51,785 nt of DNA from Bacteroidales bacterium (GTDB lineage: Bacteria > Bacteroidota > Bacteroidia > Bacteroidales > UBA932): the NCBI GenBank assembly GCA_015060205.1, contig SUYY01000010.1, positions 1 to 51,785 of the forward strand, in the 5' to 3' direction. How positions within the stretch are numbered: the stretch's first letter is position 1; each line of letters begins with the position of its first letter. The notes beneath the pieces are model-generated. The model worked only from the letters and a program-made list of their open reading frames with translations, did not search any database and was not told the DNA's origin. Positions 1 through 6,896 of the stretch are shown one piece after another. A program made the position numbers and the translations under genes.

Positions 1-1
1 A

Positions 2-178
2 CTTCCGGTGTGGGCCCTGGCTGTTCCGGCCATATATCTTCTGCTTCATATCCGGACCTGGCGCAGGCTTGTAACAAACACCGGTGCCGTCCTCAATCCG
101 GTACTGGGAATAACTGCACGCAATCTCCTGATGTTCAGTCTGATGCTCCTGTTTACCTTGGTCATTGATACATTATAA
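2..178 (+). CDS. menA: MenA, 1,4-dihydroxy-2-naphthoate polyprenyltransferase (3' end only)
   Basis: This open frame enters from the left edge and stops at TAA 176-178, giving the last 58 residues of a membrane protein. It holds two hydrophobic segments around a charged loop with R-x-W-R-R, followed by the LNPVLGITARN stretch that I recognise from the C-terminus of Bacteroidota MenA (UbiA prenyltransferase superfamily). MenA attaches the polyprenyl chain to DHNA in menaquinone synthesis at the inner membrane. The methyltransferase for the last step of the same pathway (menG) lies at 6897-7601, which supports the call. The catalytic Asp-rich motifs lie outside the window, so the assignment rests on the tail alone. 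Confidence 0.72.
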   Translation, partial: LPVWALAVPAIYLLLHIRTWRRLVTNTGAVLNPVLGITARNLLMFSLMLLFTLVIDTL

Positions 179-254
179 TATCCCCGTAATCAGACAAAAT
201 CTACGAGACGAATCCGCTTTTCTCCAAAAAAATGAAATCGATTCGAATAATGAG

Positions 255-262
255 TAACTTTG
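255..262 (+). promoter_or_regulatory. -7 box of decayed greA copy
   Basis: TAACTTTG matches the Bacteroidota TAnnTTTG -7 box and ends only four bases before the ATG at 267. The intact greA has the same four-base spacing at 6363-6374. Confidence 0.55.
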
Positions 263-266
263 TGTC

Positions 267-468
267 ATGGAATATCTGTCAAAACAACGATGCGACGTGC
301 TTGCAGCCGAATAGAATCACCTCATCGGCGTTGTCTATCCTGAGGTGCGCGAGCAGGTAGCCGAGACAAGCGCACAAGGGGACAGAAGCGAAAATGCGGG
401 ATACCGCGAAGCAAGGCGCAGGCAGGCGAAGACAATCAGCCGCATACGATTCCTGCAGAAGATACTGT
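267..468 (+). pseudogene. Decayed 5' fragment of a second greA-type gene
   Basis: From ATG 267 the frame encodes a near copy of the first 67 or so residues of the Gre factor at 6375-6842, including MEYLSKQR and the catalytic-loop region GDRSENAGY. Codon 16 is a TAG stop (312-314), and homology ends near 466-470, where the transposase remnant begins on the other strand. Across the 35 residues from VAETSA to FLQK the protein is identical to the intact copy, yet 22 of 35 codons differ, all synonymously. That indicates long divergence under selection before decay, so this is a paralogue or acquired homologue and not a fresh duplication. A protein starting inside the fragment is unlikely to be functional because the C-terminal domain is gone. 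Confidence 0.85.
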
Positions 469-469
469 A

Positions 470-1060
470 CAACAAGCCTGAGGTTGTCAGGATACTTCTG
501 AGAAGTATAAAATCCTGTAAGTTGTATTGTCTCATCGGAGATAAGTCCTGTTTGAGTATCAACTTCCCTAGACTATGTAACTATGTAAAGCATATTATCC
601 TTGGCTCTGGTGAAAAACCACTCGTGGTTCTGATGAAAGTGCTTATAGAGCGAGTCAAATTTCACATAGCCCTTATCCATAAGATAGTAGGCATTTGCCA
701 CGACAGGTATTTCATCCATAACCTTGGAATCATGAATAGAGGCCTCTGTAAGGTGGATAAATATAGGAATGGATCCTTTTAAGTCCATCAGGGTGTGCAT
801 TTTAAAGCCACCCTTGCCATGATGGAGAGTTGCCCATGGACACAATGCCAAACACAACTCAATGGTACTGCTGTCAAAAGCACAAACCATTTCATCAAGG
901 TCAATCCTAAGGTTTTCTCCTTCGTACAGTTTCTTAGCCTTCTGTATCAGGACATAGCCAAAGTCCTGATAGATACGCCAATCTTTTTTCTCGTTCGCCT
1001 CTGCAAGTGTCTGACGGTTTCTTTATCGGAAGCCCTAAGGTTTTTTGTTCCATTACTTCA
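470..1060 (-). mobile_element. IS4-family transposase remnant (frameshifted, both ends missing)
   Basis: Read on the minus strand, three frames in succession give an IS4-type DDE transposase. An N-terminal piece (about 1055-1022, KNLRASDK) is followed by a one-base frameshift, then the main piece from about 1020 to 573 with DWRIYQDFGYVLIQKAKKLY, FDSSTIELC and the KMHTLMDLKG and HDSKVMDEIP regions. A TAG at 573-575 and another shift come next, then REVDTQTGLISDET down to about 475. The first catalytic Asp region (FDSSTIE) is visible. The C-terminal catalytic Glu region and the terminal inverted repeats are absent. The element abuts the greA fragment exactly, so its insertion or a later deletion probably truncated that gene. 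Confidence 0.85.
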
Positions 1061-1160
1061 GCCTCTTGTCGTTGCGTGGTAACCACATTATTCCAAATAA
1101 TTTGTAATCTTCGGATTTTATTTTGAAATTTACACAATACTTACAAGCACTCATGTAGAC

Positions 1161-2182
1161 ATGAATTTTGATATGGAAGGCTCTGTTAATGACAGAGATG
1201 TAGAATTTGAGCAGGCACAAGCCCAGTTCCTCTATAATGACTATGTCGAGGGATATAAGCGGGAAATCCATAAGATGAGAACTCATCCGGAATTTAAGCG
1301 TGATGACACTTACCATTCTATCAAATCAAAGCATCACATAATGTACAAATACATTGTCAATGACAATGGGGATACTGAAATGTATAGTCGTGATGGTAAT
1401 AGAGCATACGAATTCCTGATTGAGTTTGATAAGGAGGAAGCAAGTTATGGCATATATTACGGCTGTAGAGGACTGGTAAAAGGTGGTGACCAGCAGGAGC
1501 AGAATGGAATCTTCGCAAAAGAGTGGGATGAACTTAAATATGAGATAACAGAGGTTCTCAATAATACTTTCCAGGAAAAGGACTTCAGCAAGCGGTTTCG
1601 TATGACCGATAATGCGAATAATAAGACCTATTGGCCATTCTGGATCATGCTTTATGATGACGAGGATGTCATTGATGTTGCCGCACTTGCTGTGAAATTG
1701 ATTTTCAACATATATAAACGGTATCTGAGAGGAGAACAAGTATTAACAAGAAAACCAAAGTTCAAGACTGTTACAACAGAAACAAATTTTACACAAAAAG
1801 ATTTTGATGAAGTATTGAAAAAAATTCAAAATCCTGAGTTGTTCTTACGGTTCATAGAGAATGCAATTGAATGTGGTTACCTTGTGAAGATGATAGGTAT
1901 GAGGTGTGTTATAGATTCTTGAATATTGATGATGGAACAGCGGCATGGCTTCTAACAGTATTAAGTTATAAAATTGGTGAAGCCAAACCTCAGCAGAAGG
2001 ATGATACTATCAATAAGGACTATAAGATTCCATGGGCTAAGTATGTGAAAATCTTTATGACCTCTAATTCTAACACAGCAAATAATTTAAAGCAAAGTAA
2101 GAATCAAGCGAACGCAGATTTAAAGAATAATGCTATTGCAATATTTGAAGAAATAATGACTTGCTGCAATGGTTCAAATTAA
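1161..2182 (+). pseudogene. Unrecognised ~340-residue protein, interrupted by a single-base frameshift
   Basis: The first frame runs 1161-1922 (253 residues) and the second 1871-2182. The first ends with an implausible tail after residues ECGYL, while the second picks up CEDDRYEVCYRFLNIDDGTAAWLL. The second frame has a TGA at 1868-1870, so the shift lies between 1871 and about 1920, most simply a lost base near 1880-1890. The joined product is acidic and largely soluble, with no signal peptide or transmembrane segment; it is rich in helix-forming residues and ends with a polar Asn/Lys-rich tail. I do not recognise the family. It is the first gene of a five-gene cassette (to 4188) inserted beside an IS remnant. 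The shift may be real decay or a consensus error. Confidence 0.55.
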
Positions 2183-2197
2183 ATTTCAGACTATCTT

Positions 2198-2209
2198 ATT
2201 TACGTAAAT
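2198..2209. repeat. 12-bp perfect palindrome
   Basis: ATTTACGTAAAT is fully self-complementary and lies 16 bases after the stop of the upstream frameshifted gene. It could be an operator for a dimeric regulator; no regulator gene is in the cassette. Confidence 0.4.
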
Positions 2210-2221
2210 GATACTTATCAT

Positions 2222-2292
2222 TAAGAGTATGTAGGTTTGTAGCCGGGTTTCAAGGTGAAACCATAATTATAATTTTAATTAATATACTCTTA
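2222..2292 (+). promoter_or_regulatory. Nested inverted repeats in leader of small membrane-protein gene
   Basis: The outer arms TAAGAGTAT (2222-2230) and ATACTCTTA (2284-2292) are perfect complements. Inside them GGTTTCA (2246-2252) and TGAAACC (2256-2262) form a 7-bp hairpin with a 3-base loop. The right outer arm ends one base before ATG 2294, so the folded RNA would bury the ribosome entry site of the 48-residue gene. This suggests translational or attenuation control of the downstream genes, which is inference. Confidence 0.45.
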
Positions 2293-2293
2293 T

Positions 2294-2440
2294 ATGAAAA
2301 AGACCATTTTCAAATCTCCTAAGGGGCCCGTTATCTTCACGGATCCTTGTACTACATCGCCTACTTCTAAGGCAGTTGAAGTAATCCAGACAGTTGCAAT
2401 GATTGCTGCTATCATCTTCAGTGTCACCAGACGTCAGTAA
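2294..2440 (+). CDS. Small single-pass membrane protein, 48 residues
   Basis: ATG 2294 to TAA 2438-2440 encodes a 48-residue protein that starts MKKTIFKSPKGPVIF, continues through a Thr/Ser/Pro-rich stretch and ends in one hydrophobic helix (about residues 29-44, AVEVIQTVAMIAAIIFSV) capped by TRRQ. The basic C-terminus suggests an N-out, C-in single-pass topology. The next gene starts five bases after the stop, so the two are probably translated together. I do not recognise the family. The clean start, the tight spacing and the structured leader (2222-2292) argue that it is real despite its size. Confidence 0.55.
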   Translation: MKKTIFKSPKGPVIFTDPCTTSPTSKAVEVIQTVAMIAAIIFSVTRRQ

Positions 2441-2445
2441 GCATC

Positions 2446-2913
2446 ATGGGACAGTTCACAAAGCAATATTTCAGTGGAACTGTACAATCCTTTGATGGTA
2501 GAATCTACCACATCTCGATTCCAGACGGTCAGACGGCTATTATGAAATATTCTACCGTTCATCAGAAGTGTAAATTCCCCTCAGAAATGCTTGAGGATGA
2601 CCATCTGAAAGCAGGTGCAACCATCAAACTATGCCGGATTGTCAAGAATGATAAGATATCAATACTTCCGGATCACCGTTTCTACTATTCAGGGACTGAT
2701 AACGCAGATAAGTTAGACATCGGACCCGATGATTCCTCTTCGATTGCCGAGTTCACGTCACTACTGGTAAAGGCCAGTGCAAATAAGGAACTCACAAAAG
2801 CGGTCAAAGAAGCCATGAGGTTATTCTCTCTTGGATTTGGAGCAGCAGCAATCATTTTGTTGTCAACATTATTAACCACAACTAAAGCAATTAAAAAACA
2901 TGAACTCAAATAA
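2446..2913 (+). CDS. Unrecognised 155-residue protein: beta-rich N-terminus, C-terminal membrane helix
   Basis: Residues 7-76 alternate hydrophobic and polar residues in short segments (YFSGTVQSFDGRIYHISI, then TAIMKYSTV, then ATIKLCRIVKNDKISIL), a pattern that would fit a small beta-barrel of the OB/S1 kind; this is inference from pattern only. A polar, Ser/Asp-rich linker follows (80-100), then an amphipathic helix (100-125) and one membrane helix (about 128-146) with a Lys-rich tail. It is therefore probably a tail-anchored membrane protein facing the cytoplasm. Its stop overlaps the start of the next gene by 14 bases, implying translational coupling. I cannot name the family. Confidence 0.6.
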   Translation: MGQFTKQYFSGTVQSFDGRIYHISIPDGQTAIMKYSTVHQKCKFPSEMLEDDHLKAGATIKLCRIVKNDKISILPDHRFYYSGTDNADKLDIGPDDSSSIAEFTSLLVKASANKELTKAVKEAMRLFSLGFGAAAIILLSTLLTTTKAIKKHELK

Positions 2914-3796
2914 TATACTTAACACCATTAATGTTATGATTAAAGAAATCAAAATTACAAACTTCTATGTCAATGCCCAGTTAGATAGTAATTGGGCGAC
3001 AGTTCCATTTAAGAAATGCGCTTACATCATGATCGGTGGAAGGGTGATAAAGAATGACCTTGAAGAAGGACAGGAGTATGTGACAATAAGTGCAAATGAA
3101 GGAGGTGCCTTTAGTACGGAATGGGAACATTCCAAACTCAAGTTGCTCTTCATTTTAAGAGAATCTTATATATTGAAGGACTCATTTTTCAAGCATAATG
3201 ATAGGGGTGGGCATCAGATGCATAAATTATATGATGATAATGCAGAACTTTACTCCAATCCTACGTACCGGAATATTGTCAAAATCACGTACTATGCATA
3301 TCTGTCTCTGGAGGGCATTTCTTGTGAAAATATCAATTTCCGTCAGAAGGAAGTATGGGATGCAGCGTGTTCTGTTTTCAGGAGCAATGCTGCGGTGATT
3401 TCGGTCTCTCCATTTCCAGGACTGGCCTTCAAGTCGACACGAACGAACCTGTCCTATCTGAAAGAGTGGATCGAAATACCGGAAGTCCAGGCTCTGCTCA
3501 AGGCTAAGATCGAAGAACTCAATCCGAAAAGAATCTACGCCGCGTTTGATCTCGGCTGGGTTTCTACATATTCACATCTGTTTGGATGGTTGAAAGGACG
3601 CACTCTGAAGGAGTTAGTTGATTGCGAAGGAGAGCAGATGATTCTAGATAGATGTGTAGTGTCTGGAGGGAGTGTTGAAGGATGCACCTATGCGATTGAT
3701 AAGAAGGGAGTGTTGTGGGTTCAGGGGATTCATCCCTCTGCCAGACTTTCGCATGCAAGGATGAGGACTTTTGCCACGACGTTATGGCAATGGTAG
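2900..3796 (+). CDS. Unrecognised 298-residue protein, possible uracil-DNA-glycosylase-like fold
   Basis: Two short segments recall the uracil-DNA glycosylase superfamily. KLLFILRES (81-89) is a hydrophobic strand like the one that opens the motif-1 region, and GIHPSARLS (276-284) resembles the HPS/HPSP motif 2 near the C-terminus. Between them lie a core strand (AAVISVSPFPG, 164-174) and a helix-strand unit (EELNPKRIYAAFDLGW). The catalytic Asp/Asn cannot be identified, so the enzyme function is not supported, only a tentative fold. The start at 2900 overlaps the previous gene; Met13 (2936) is an alternative. The next gene starts inside its last codons at 3784, so this belongs to the same transcript as 2294-4188. 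Confidence 0.6.
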   Translation: MNSNNILNTINVMIKEIKITNFYVNAQLDSNWATVPFKKCAYIMIGGRVIKNDLEEGQEYVTISANEGGAFSTEWEHSKLKLLFILRESYILKDSFFKHNDRGGHQMHKLYDDNAELYSNPTYRNIVKITYYAYLSLEGISCENINFRQKEVWDAACSVFRSNAAVISVSPFPGLAFKSTRTNLSYLKEWIEIPEVQALLKAKIEELNPKRIYAAFDLGWVSTYSHLFGWLKGRTLKELVDCEGEQMILDRCVVSGGSVEGCTYAIDKKGVLWVQGIHPSARLSHARMRTFATTLWQW

Positions 3797-4188
3797 TGGG
3801 CTTGCACTATCCATCAGCACTTCAGAGATATATGATTGCAAGGCAGAAAGCCGTTACACACAAAATTGCGGAGGCAAATACCATATTGGAGAGGACTTTC
3901 GGAGTCTTACTTTACACCGAAGACCTTATTTCTCTCTGTGCCCTTGCCGGTATTCACAGGAAAGAGGCCAAGATGCTACGTGATTATGAATATTTGAGTT
4001 GTAAGCAGCAAGAAAGATTGAAAGATGAATTCATAGGTGGTTTTCAGAGACTCGGCTATCACAGAGAGAGCATATATCCTCTGTTTTATTATGTAGCATA
4101 TACAGCAAAGGAATGTATAAAGAGAGAATATGTTGCAGCAAGTGTAAAGAACTATATCTCTCAAGCATCGCAACTGATTTTTTATTGA
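3784..4188 (+). CDS. Unrecognised 134-residue helical protein, last gene of the cassette
   Basis: I take ATG 3784, which overlaps the TAG of the upstream gene (3794-3796). A second in-frame ATG is at 3790; a longer reading from 3715 would lie wholly inside the upstream gene. The protein is soluble, with mixed charge, and looks all-helical (EANTILERTFGVLL, SCKQQERLKDEFIGGF, YVAASVKNYISQASQ). No signal peptide, membrane segment or catalytic motif is visible. The overlap with the previous stop suggests translational coupling. The 3' flank (4189 onward) looks eroded, so a truncated C-terminus is possible. Confidence 0.5.
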   Translation: MAMVVGLHYPSALQRYMIARQKAVTHKIAEANTILERTFGVLLYTEDLISLCALAGIHRKEAKMLRDYEYLSCKQQERLKDEFIGGFQRLGYHRESIYPLFYYVAYTAKECIKREYVAASVKNYISQASQLIFY

Positions 4189-4527
4189 TCTGCTTAAGTT
4201 GTGTCTGGGAGAGTCTGTCTGTAAATGAATATATTTTTACTCGACTCAGAGACACCTTGCTATTTAACGAGCCTTGTGACGGAAGTTCTTTCCTGATCAA
4301 GGCTTTATTTATGCCGCATCATTATCTGAAAACTGTCGGAAACTGGATAAATTTCCGATTTTCCGCCCGCTTTCGACATCATTTCCAATAGGAGGTCGCT
4401 GACAAATGGCTATACTCCTGAACAGATAAAGTCATAACTGCCGGATGAGGCGAAACACAGACCTGCAGGTGTCAATCCGTTCAAGATTACGCCATACTCA
4501 ACTAACTGATTATCAATCAATTACGAA

Positions 4528-4559
4528 ATTAAAGGTGCGCCAAATGACGCACCTTTAAT
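4528..4559. terminator. 12-bp stem hairpin, probable terminator
   Basis: The arms ATTAAAGGTGCG (4528-4539) and CGCACCTTTAAT (4548-4559) are perfect complements around an 8-base loop. A-rich and T-rich flanks would allow it to act in either direction. It lies 340 bases after the cassette and 240 before glycerate kinase. Confidence 0.5.
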
Positions 4560-4756
4560 AGCGCAATATCTTGATTATCAAGTATTTGCATTTTTGTCAA
4601 AACTCGATCCCCTAAGAAAATGGACATACTGCCTCATTCCTTATCATCGAAAGTTGCGTATGCACTGCTGAAAGTCGCCATTCAGAGAGCATGATGACGA
4701 AACCGACGTGCTTGAACATTCCGGTTATATATGAGACAAGTACCATGGAGAAATCT

Positions 4757-4764
4757 TATATTTG
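4757..4764 (+). promoter_or_regulatory. -7 box for glycerate kinase
   Basis: TATATTTG is an exact TAnnTTTG match 37 bases before ATG 4802, giving a leader of about 30 bases. Confidence 0.55.
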
Positions 4765-4801
4765 CAGCACTATAATGCTTATTAGGCAGAAATAAAGGCT
4801 T

Positions 4802-5947
4802 ATGTACAGGATAGTTGTTGCATCAGATTCATTCAAGGGATCATTGACTTCAGAAGAAGTCGCACAGAATGTCAAGGCCGGAATATGTCATGCGTGCCCT
4901 TCATGCAAGGTAGATACGATATGTGTCGCTGATGGTGGAGAGGGTACGACAGAGGCACTTTGCCGGACTTTGGGTGGTAAACTTGTAGAGGTGACGGTTT
5001 CCGATCCTTTGGGACGTCCGGTCAAGGCTTCCTATGCGGTTCTCGCAGACGGACTGACTGCTGTAATGGAAATGTCAGAAGCCAGCGGATTGCCTTTGCT
5101 GAAGGAATGTGAGAGAAACCCGCTCAAGACATCCACTTACGGCACTGGGGAACTGATTGCGGATGCTTTGAAAAGAGGATGTCGCAAATTTCTTGTAGGT
5201 ATAGGTGGCAGTGCCACAAACGATGCAGGGATTGGTATGCTTACGGCTTTGGGATTCCGTTTCCTTGATGCCGATGGAAACGTCCTTCCCGGAGCCGGGG
5301 AGTCATTGAACCATGTTGCAGATATAGATGACTCAGAAGTTCTTCCTTTAGTATGGGAAGCAGGATTCACGGTTGCATGTGACGTGGATGCACCATTGTA
5401 TGGTCCCGGAGGAGCGGCCTGTGTCTTCGCACCTCAGAAGGGGGCGGATCCCGATACCGTTAAGGTGCTGGATGATGGATTGAGACATTTTTCAGATGTG
5501 CTTATCCGGTGCTTGGGTAAAGATGTCGGGGAACTTCCCGGTGCCGGTGCTGCCGGTGGTCTCGGCGGTGGTTTCGTGGCATTTCTGAACGCGACCCTTA
5601 CGCCTGGGATAGAAATGGTCTTGGATGCAATTGATTTTGATTCTGTAATATCCGGGGCAGACCTTGTCGTTACAGGTGAAGGCAGGATCGATTCGCAGAC
5701 TCTGGGTGGCAAGACACCATATGGCATAATGCTCAGGGCAAAGAAACAGGGAATCAAGGTGGCTGCGATAGGCGGGTCGGTCGGACTGGATGATGCTTCT
5801 GCCAGAACTGCCGGTTTCGATTTCATCTGTCAGGCGACTCCGGATGATATGCCGTTGGAGACAGCAATGCTTAAAGATGTCGCTTCTGCAAATGTCAGAA
5901 ATGCGGCGGAAAAAATCATGACCCTTTATATTGATACAATAAAATGA
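4802..5947 (+). CDS. glxK: Glycerate 2-kinase (GlxK/GarK family)
   Basis: The 381-residue product has the usual full length of the family and its landmarks: the N-terminal VVASDSFKGSLTSEE (residues 5-19), VADGGEGTTEAL (42-53), STYGTGELIADAL and GIGGSATNDAGIGMLTALG, then GAAGGLGGGFVAFL and VTGEGRIDSQTLGGKTP near the C-terminus. It phosphorylates D-glycerate with ATP to 2-phosphoglycerate in the cytoplasm and so feeds lower glycolysis. The start ATG follows a good promoter box. Its TGA overlaps the ATG of a GntP-type permease that has lost its middle (5944-6194), so the kinase may now lack its dedicated glycerate/gluconate importer. Confidence 0.93.
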   Translation: MYRIVVASDSFKGSLTSEEVAQNVKAGICHACPSCKVDTICVADGGEGTTEALCRTLGGKLVEVTVSDPLGRPVKASYAVLADGLTAVMEMSEASGLPLLKECERNPLKTSTYGTGELIADALKRGCRKFLVGIGGSATNDAGIGMLTALGFRFLDADGNVLPGAGESLNHVADIDDSEVLPLVWEAGFTVACDVDAPLYGPGGAACVFAPQKGADPDTVKVLDDGLRHFSDVLIRCLGKDVGELPGAGAAGGLGGGFVAFLNATLTPGIEMVLDAIDFDSVISGADLVVTGEGRIDSQTLGGKTPYGIMLRAKKQGIKVAAIGGSVGLDDASARTAGFDFICQATPDDMPLETAMLKDVASANVRNAAEKIMTLYIDTIK

Positions 5948-6194
5948 ACAGTGCTTTAGCAGCCTTGACAGGTCTGGTCCTGGCAATTGTACTTATTATC
6001 AGAAAAGTATCTCCTTTTTACAGCCTTATGCTTGGAGCACTTGCTCGAGGCCTGCTCTCCGGTATCGGATTGGAAGCGACTGTGGGTCAGTTAATATGTC
6101 CATAAAGGAACGTATGAAACTTATACCGTATGAATCTCTGGTAGGACTGGTGCTTACTCTTACTTCGCTTGGCTGCTATCTTATTTTGGGATAG
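5944..6194 (+). pseudogene. GntP-family (gluconate/glycerate) permease with large internal deletion
   Basis: ATG 5944 overlaps the glycerate kinase stop. The frame encodes 52 residues typical of the GntP N-terminus (GLVLAIVLIIRKVSPFYSLMLGALARG) before TAA near 6104. In another frame, 6096-6194 encodes the typical C-terminus (MSIKERMKLIPYESLVGLVL), ending in TAG. The join lies at about 6085-6096, so roughly 350 residues of a 430-residue symporter are missing and the reading frame is not restored. The gene order of kinase then permease is a standard glycerate-use pair. The remnant cannot transport. Confidence 0.85.
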
Positions 6195-6269
6195 ACTTGA
6201 TGATATATGGCCGTATGACCTTCCCATAGGTCACCGGTTGCCCCTTTTCAGGATCTCCATGAGGTACAT

Positions 6270-6303
6270 CCTTTAAACGACAAACCAGGGTTCCGTTTAA
6301 GGG
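6270..6303. terminator. Hairpin between permease remnant and greA
   Basis: CCTTTAAACG (6270-6279) pairs with CGTTTAAGGG (6294-6303) over 10 bp with one G-T wobble and a 14-base loop. There is no clear T-tract after it, so termination is only likely. Confidence 0.4.
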
Positions 6304-6362
6304 TATGCATATGTCCTTTTCTTCTGAATATGTTGAGTGGAAGGAGGTACGAAAAAAATCAG

Positions 6363-6370
6363 TATATTTG
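6363..6370 (+). promoter_or_regulatory. -7 box of greA, leaderless arrangement
   Basis: TATATTTG ends four bases before ATG 6375. Because transcription in this phylum starts several bases after the box, the mRNA should begin at or within a base or two of the start codon. Confidence 0.6.
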
Positions 6371-6374
6371 TCAC

Positions 6375-6842
6375 ATGGAATATCTGTCAAAACAAAGATA
6401 CGACGAAATTGCGGCCGAGTTGGATTACCTTATAAGAGTGGTCTATCCTGAGATACGGGAAAATGTCGCTGAAACCAGTGCGCAGGGCGACCGGAGCGAG
6501 AATGCCGGCTACCGTGAAGCGAGGCGGAGGCAGGCAAAGACCATAAGCCGTATCCGTTTCCTGCAGAAAGTCCTGGAGCATTCCCGCGTGATTGATCCTG
6601 AAGCGCTCCCGAAAGACAGAGTTTGCCTTCTGAGCAAGGTCGAATTCACGAATCTCTCTACAAATACCAGAATGAAATTCGAGATTGTCAGTCCTCACGA
6701 GATGAATCTTGAGGCAGGAAAGATTTCTCTTAAATCTCCTATAGGTGCTGCCCTGATGGGCAAGAAGGTCGGTGAGACAGCACAGGCGTCAACCCCTTCC
6801 GGAACACTGTCCTTAAGAATCGAAAGCATCTCTTTTGACTGA
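6375..6842 (+). CDS. greA: GreA/GreB-family transcription elongation factor
   Basis: The 155-residue protein has an N-terminal coiled-coil domain (about 1-75) and a C-terminal FKBP-like domain. The loop GDRSEN between the two helices holds the acidic Asp and Glu that coordinate the catalytic magnesium in Gre factors; GDRSEN and the following YREARRRQAKTISRIRFLQK are closer to GreB than to classical GreA, so the symbol is approximate. Gre factors rescue backtracked RNA polymerase by stimulating transcript cleavage. I place the start at 6375 and not at the in-frame ATG 6330, because the promoter box lies between them and the decayed copy at 267 begins at the same codon. It converges on menG. 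Confidence 0.9.
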   Translation: MEYLSKQRYDEIAAELDYLIRVVYPEIRENVAETSAQGDRSENAGYREARRRQAKTISRIRFLQKVLEHSRVIDPEALPKDRVCLLSKVEFTNLSTNTRMKFEIVSPHEMNLEAGKISLKSPIGAALMGKKVGETAQASTPSGTLSLRIESISFD

Positions 6843-6896
6843 GTGTGATGTGTGTTCCGATCTATGACATGACTGCGGATTCTATCCGACTTCCGA

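Larger units (their letters stand above)
4189..4801. other. Gene-free stretch between the accessory cassette and glycerate kinase
   Basis: No convincing gene lies here. On the minus strand, about 4510-4325, a frame with one internal stop reads GLTPAGLCFASSG and SDLLLEMMSKAGG, which looks like eroded coding sequence, but I cannot name it. The stretch also holds the hairpin at 4528-4559 and the promoter box at 4757-4764. It probably marks the right edge of the inserted or decayed region. Confidence 0.5.

Noticed and set aside
345..782. 145-residue plus-strand frame as a gene
   Set aside because: Its first part is the in-frame tail of the greA fragment and the rest is antisense to the IS4 transposase; the frame is composite.
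934..1316. Overlapping minus-strand frames as genes near the IS remnant
   Set aside because: One is an out-of-frame reading of the transposase N-terminal part; the other is antisense to the start of the cassette gene.
1816..1823. Run of seven A in the first cassette gene as a programmed frameshift site
   Set aside because: The downstream frame has a TGA at 1868-1870 and the zero frame still reads plausible protein after the run, so the shift must lie after 1870, away from the A run.
4621..4695. Short frame from ATG 4620 before glycerate kinase
   Set aside because: About 24 residues with no recognisable pattern, promoter box or neighbour; not supported.
6181..6390. 69-residue minus-strand frame across the greA promoter
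   Set aside because: It overlaps the greA start and promoter and the hairpin at 6270-6303, and no family is recognisable; most likely chance.
6876..6888. CGGAT/ATCCG hairpin between greA and menG as terminator
   Set aside because: Only a 5-bp stem with a 3-base loop and no T-tract; too weak to call.
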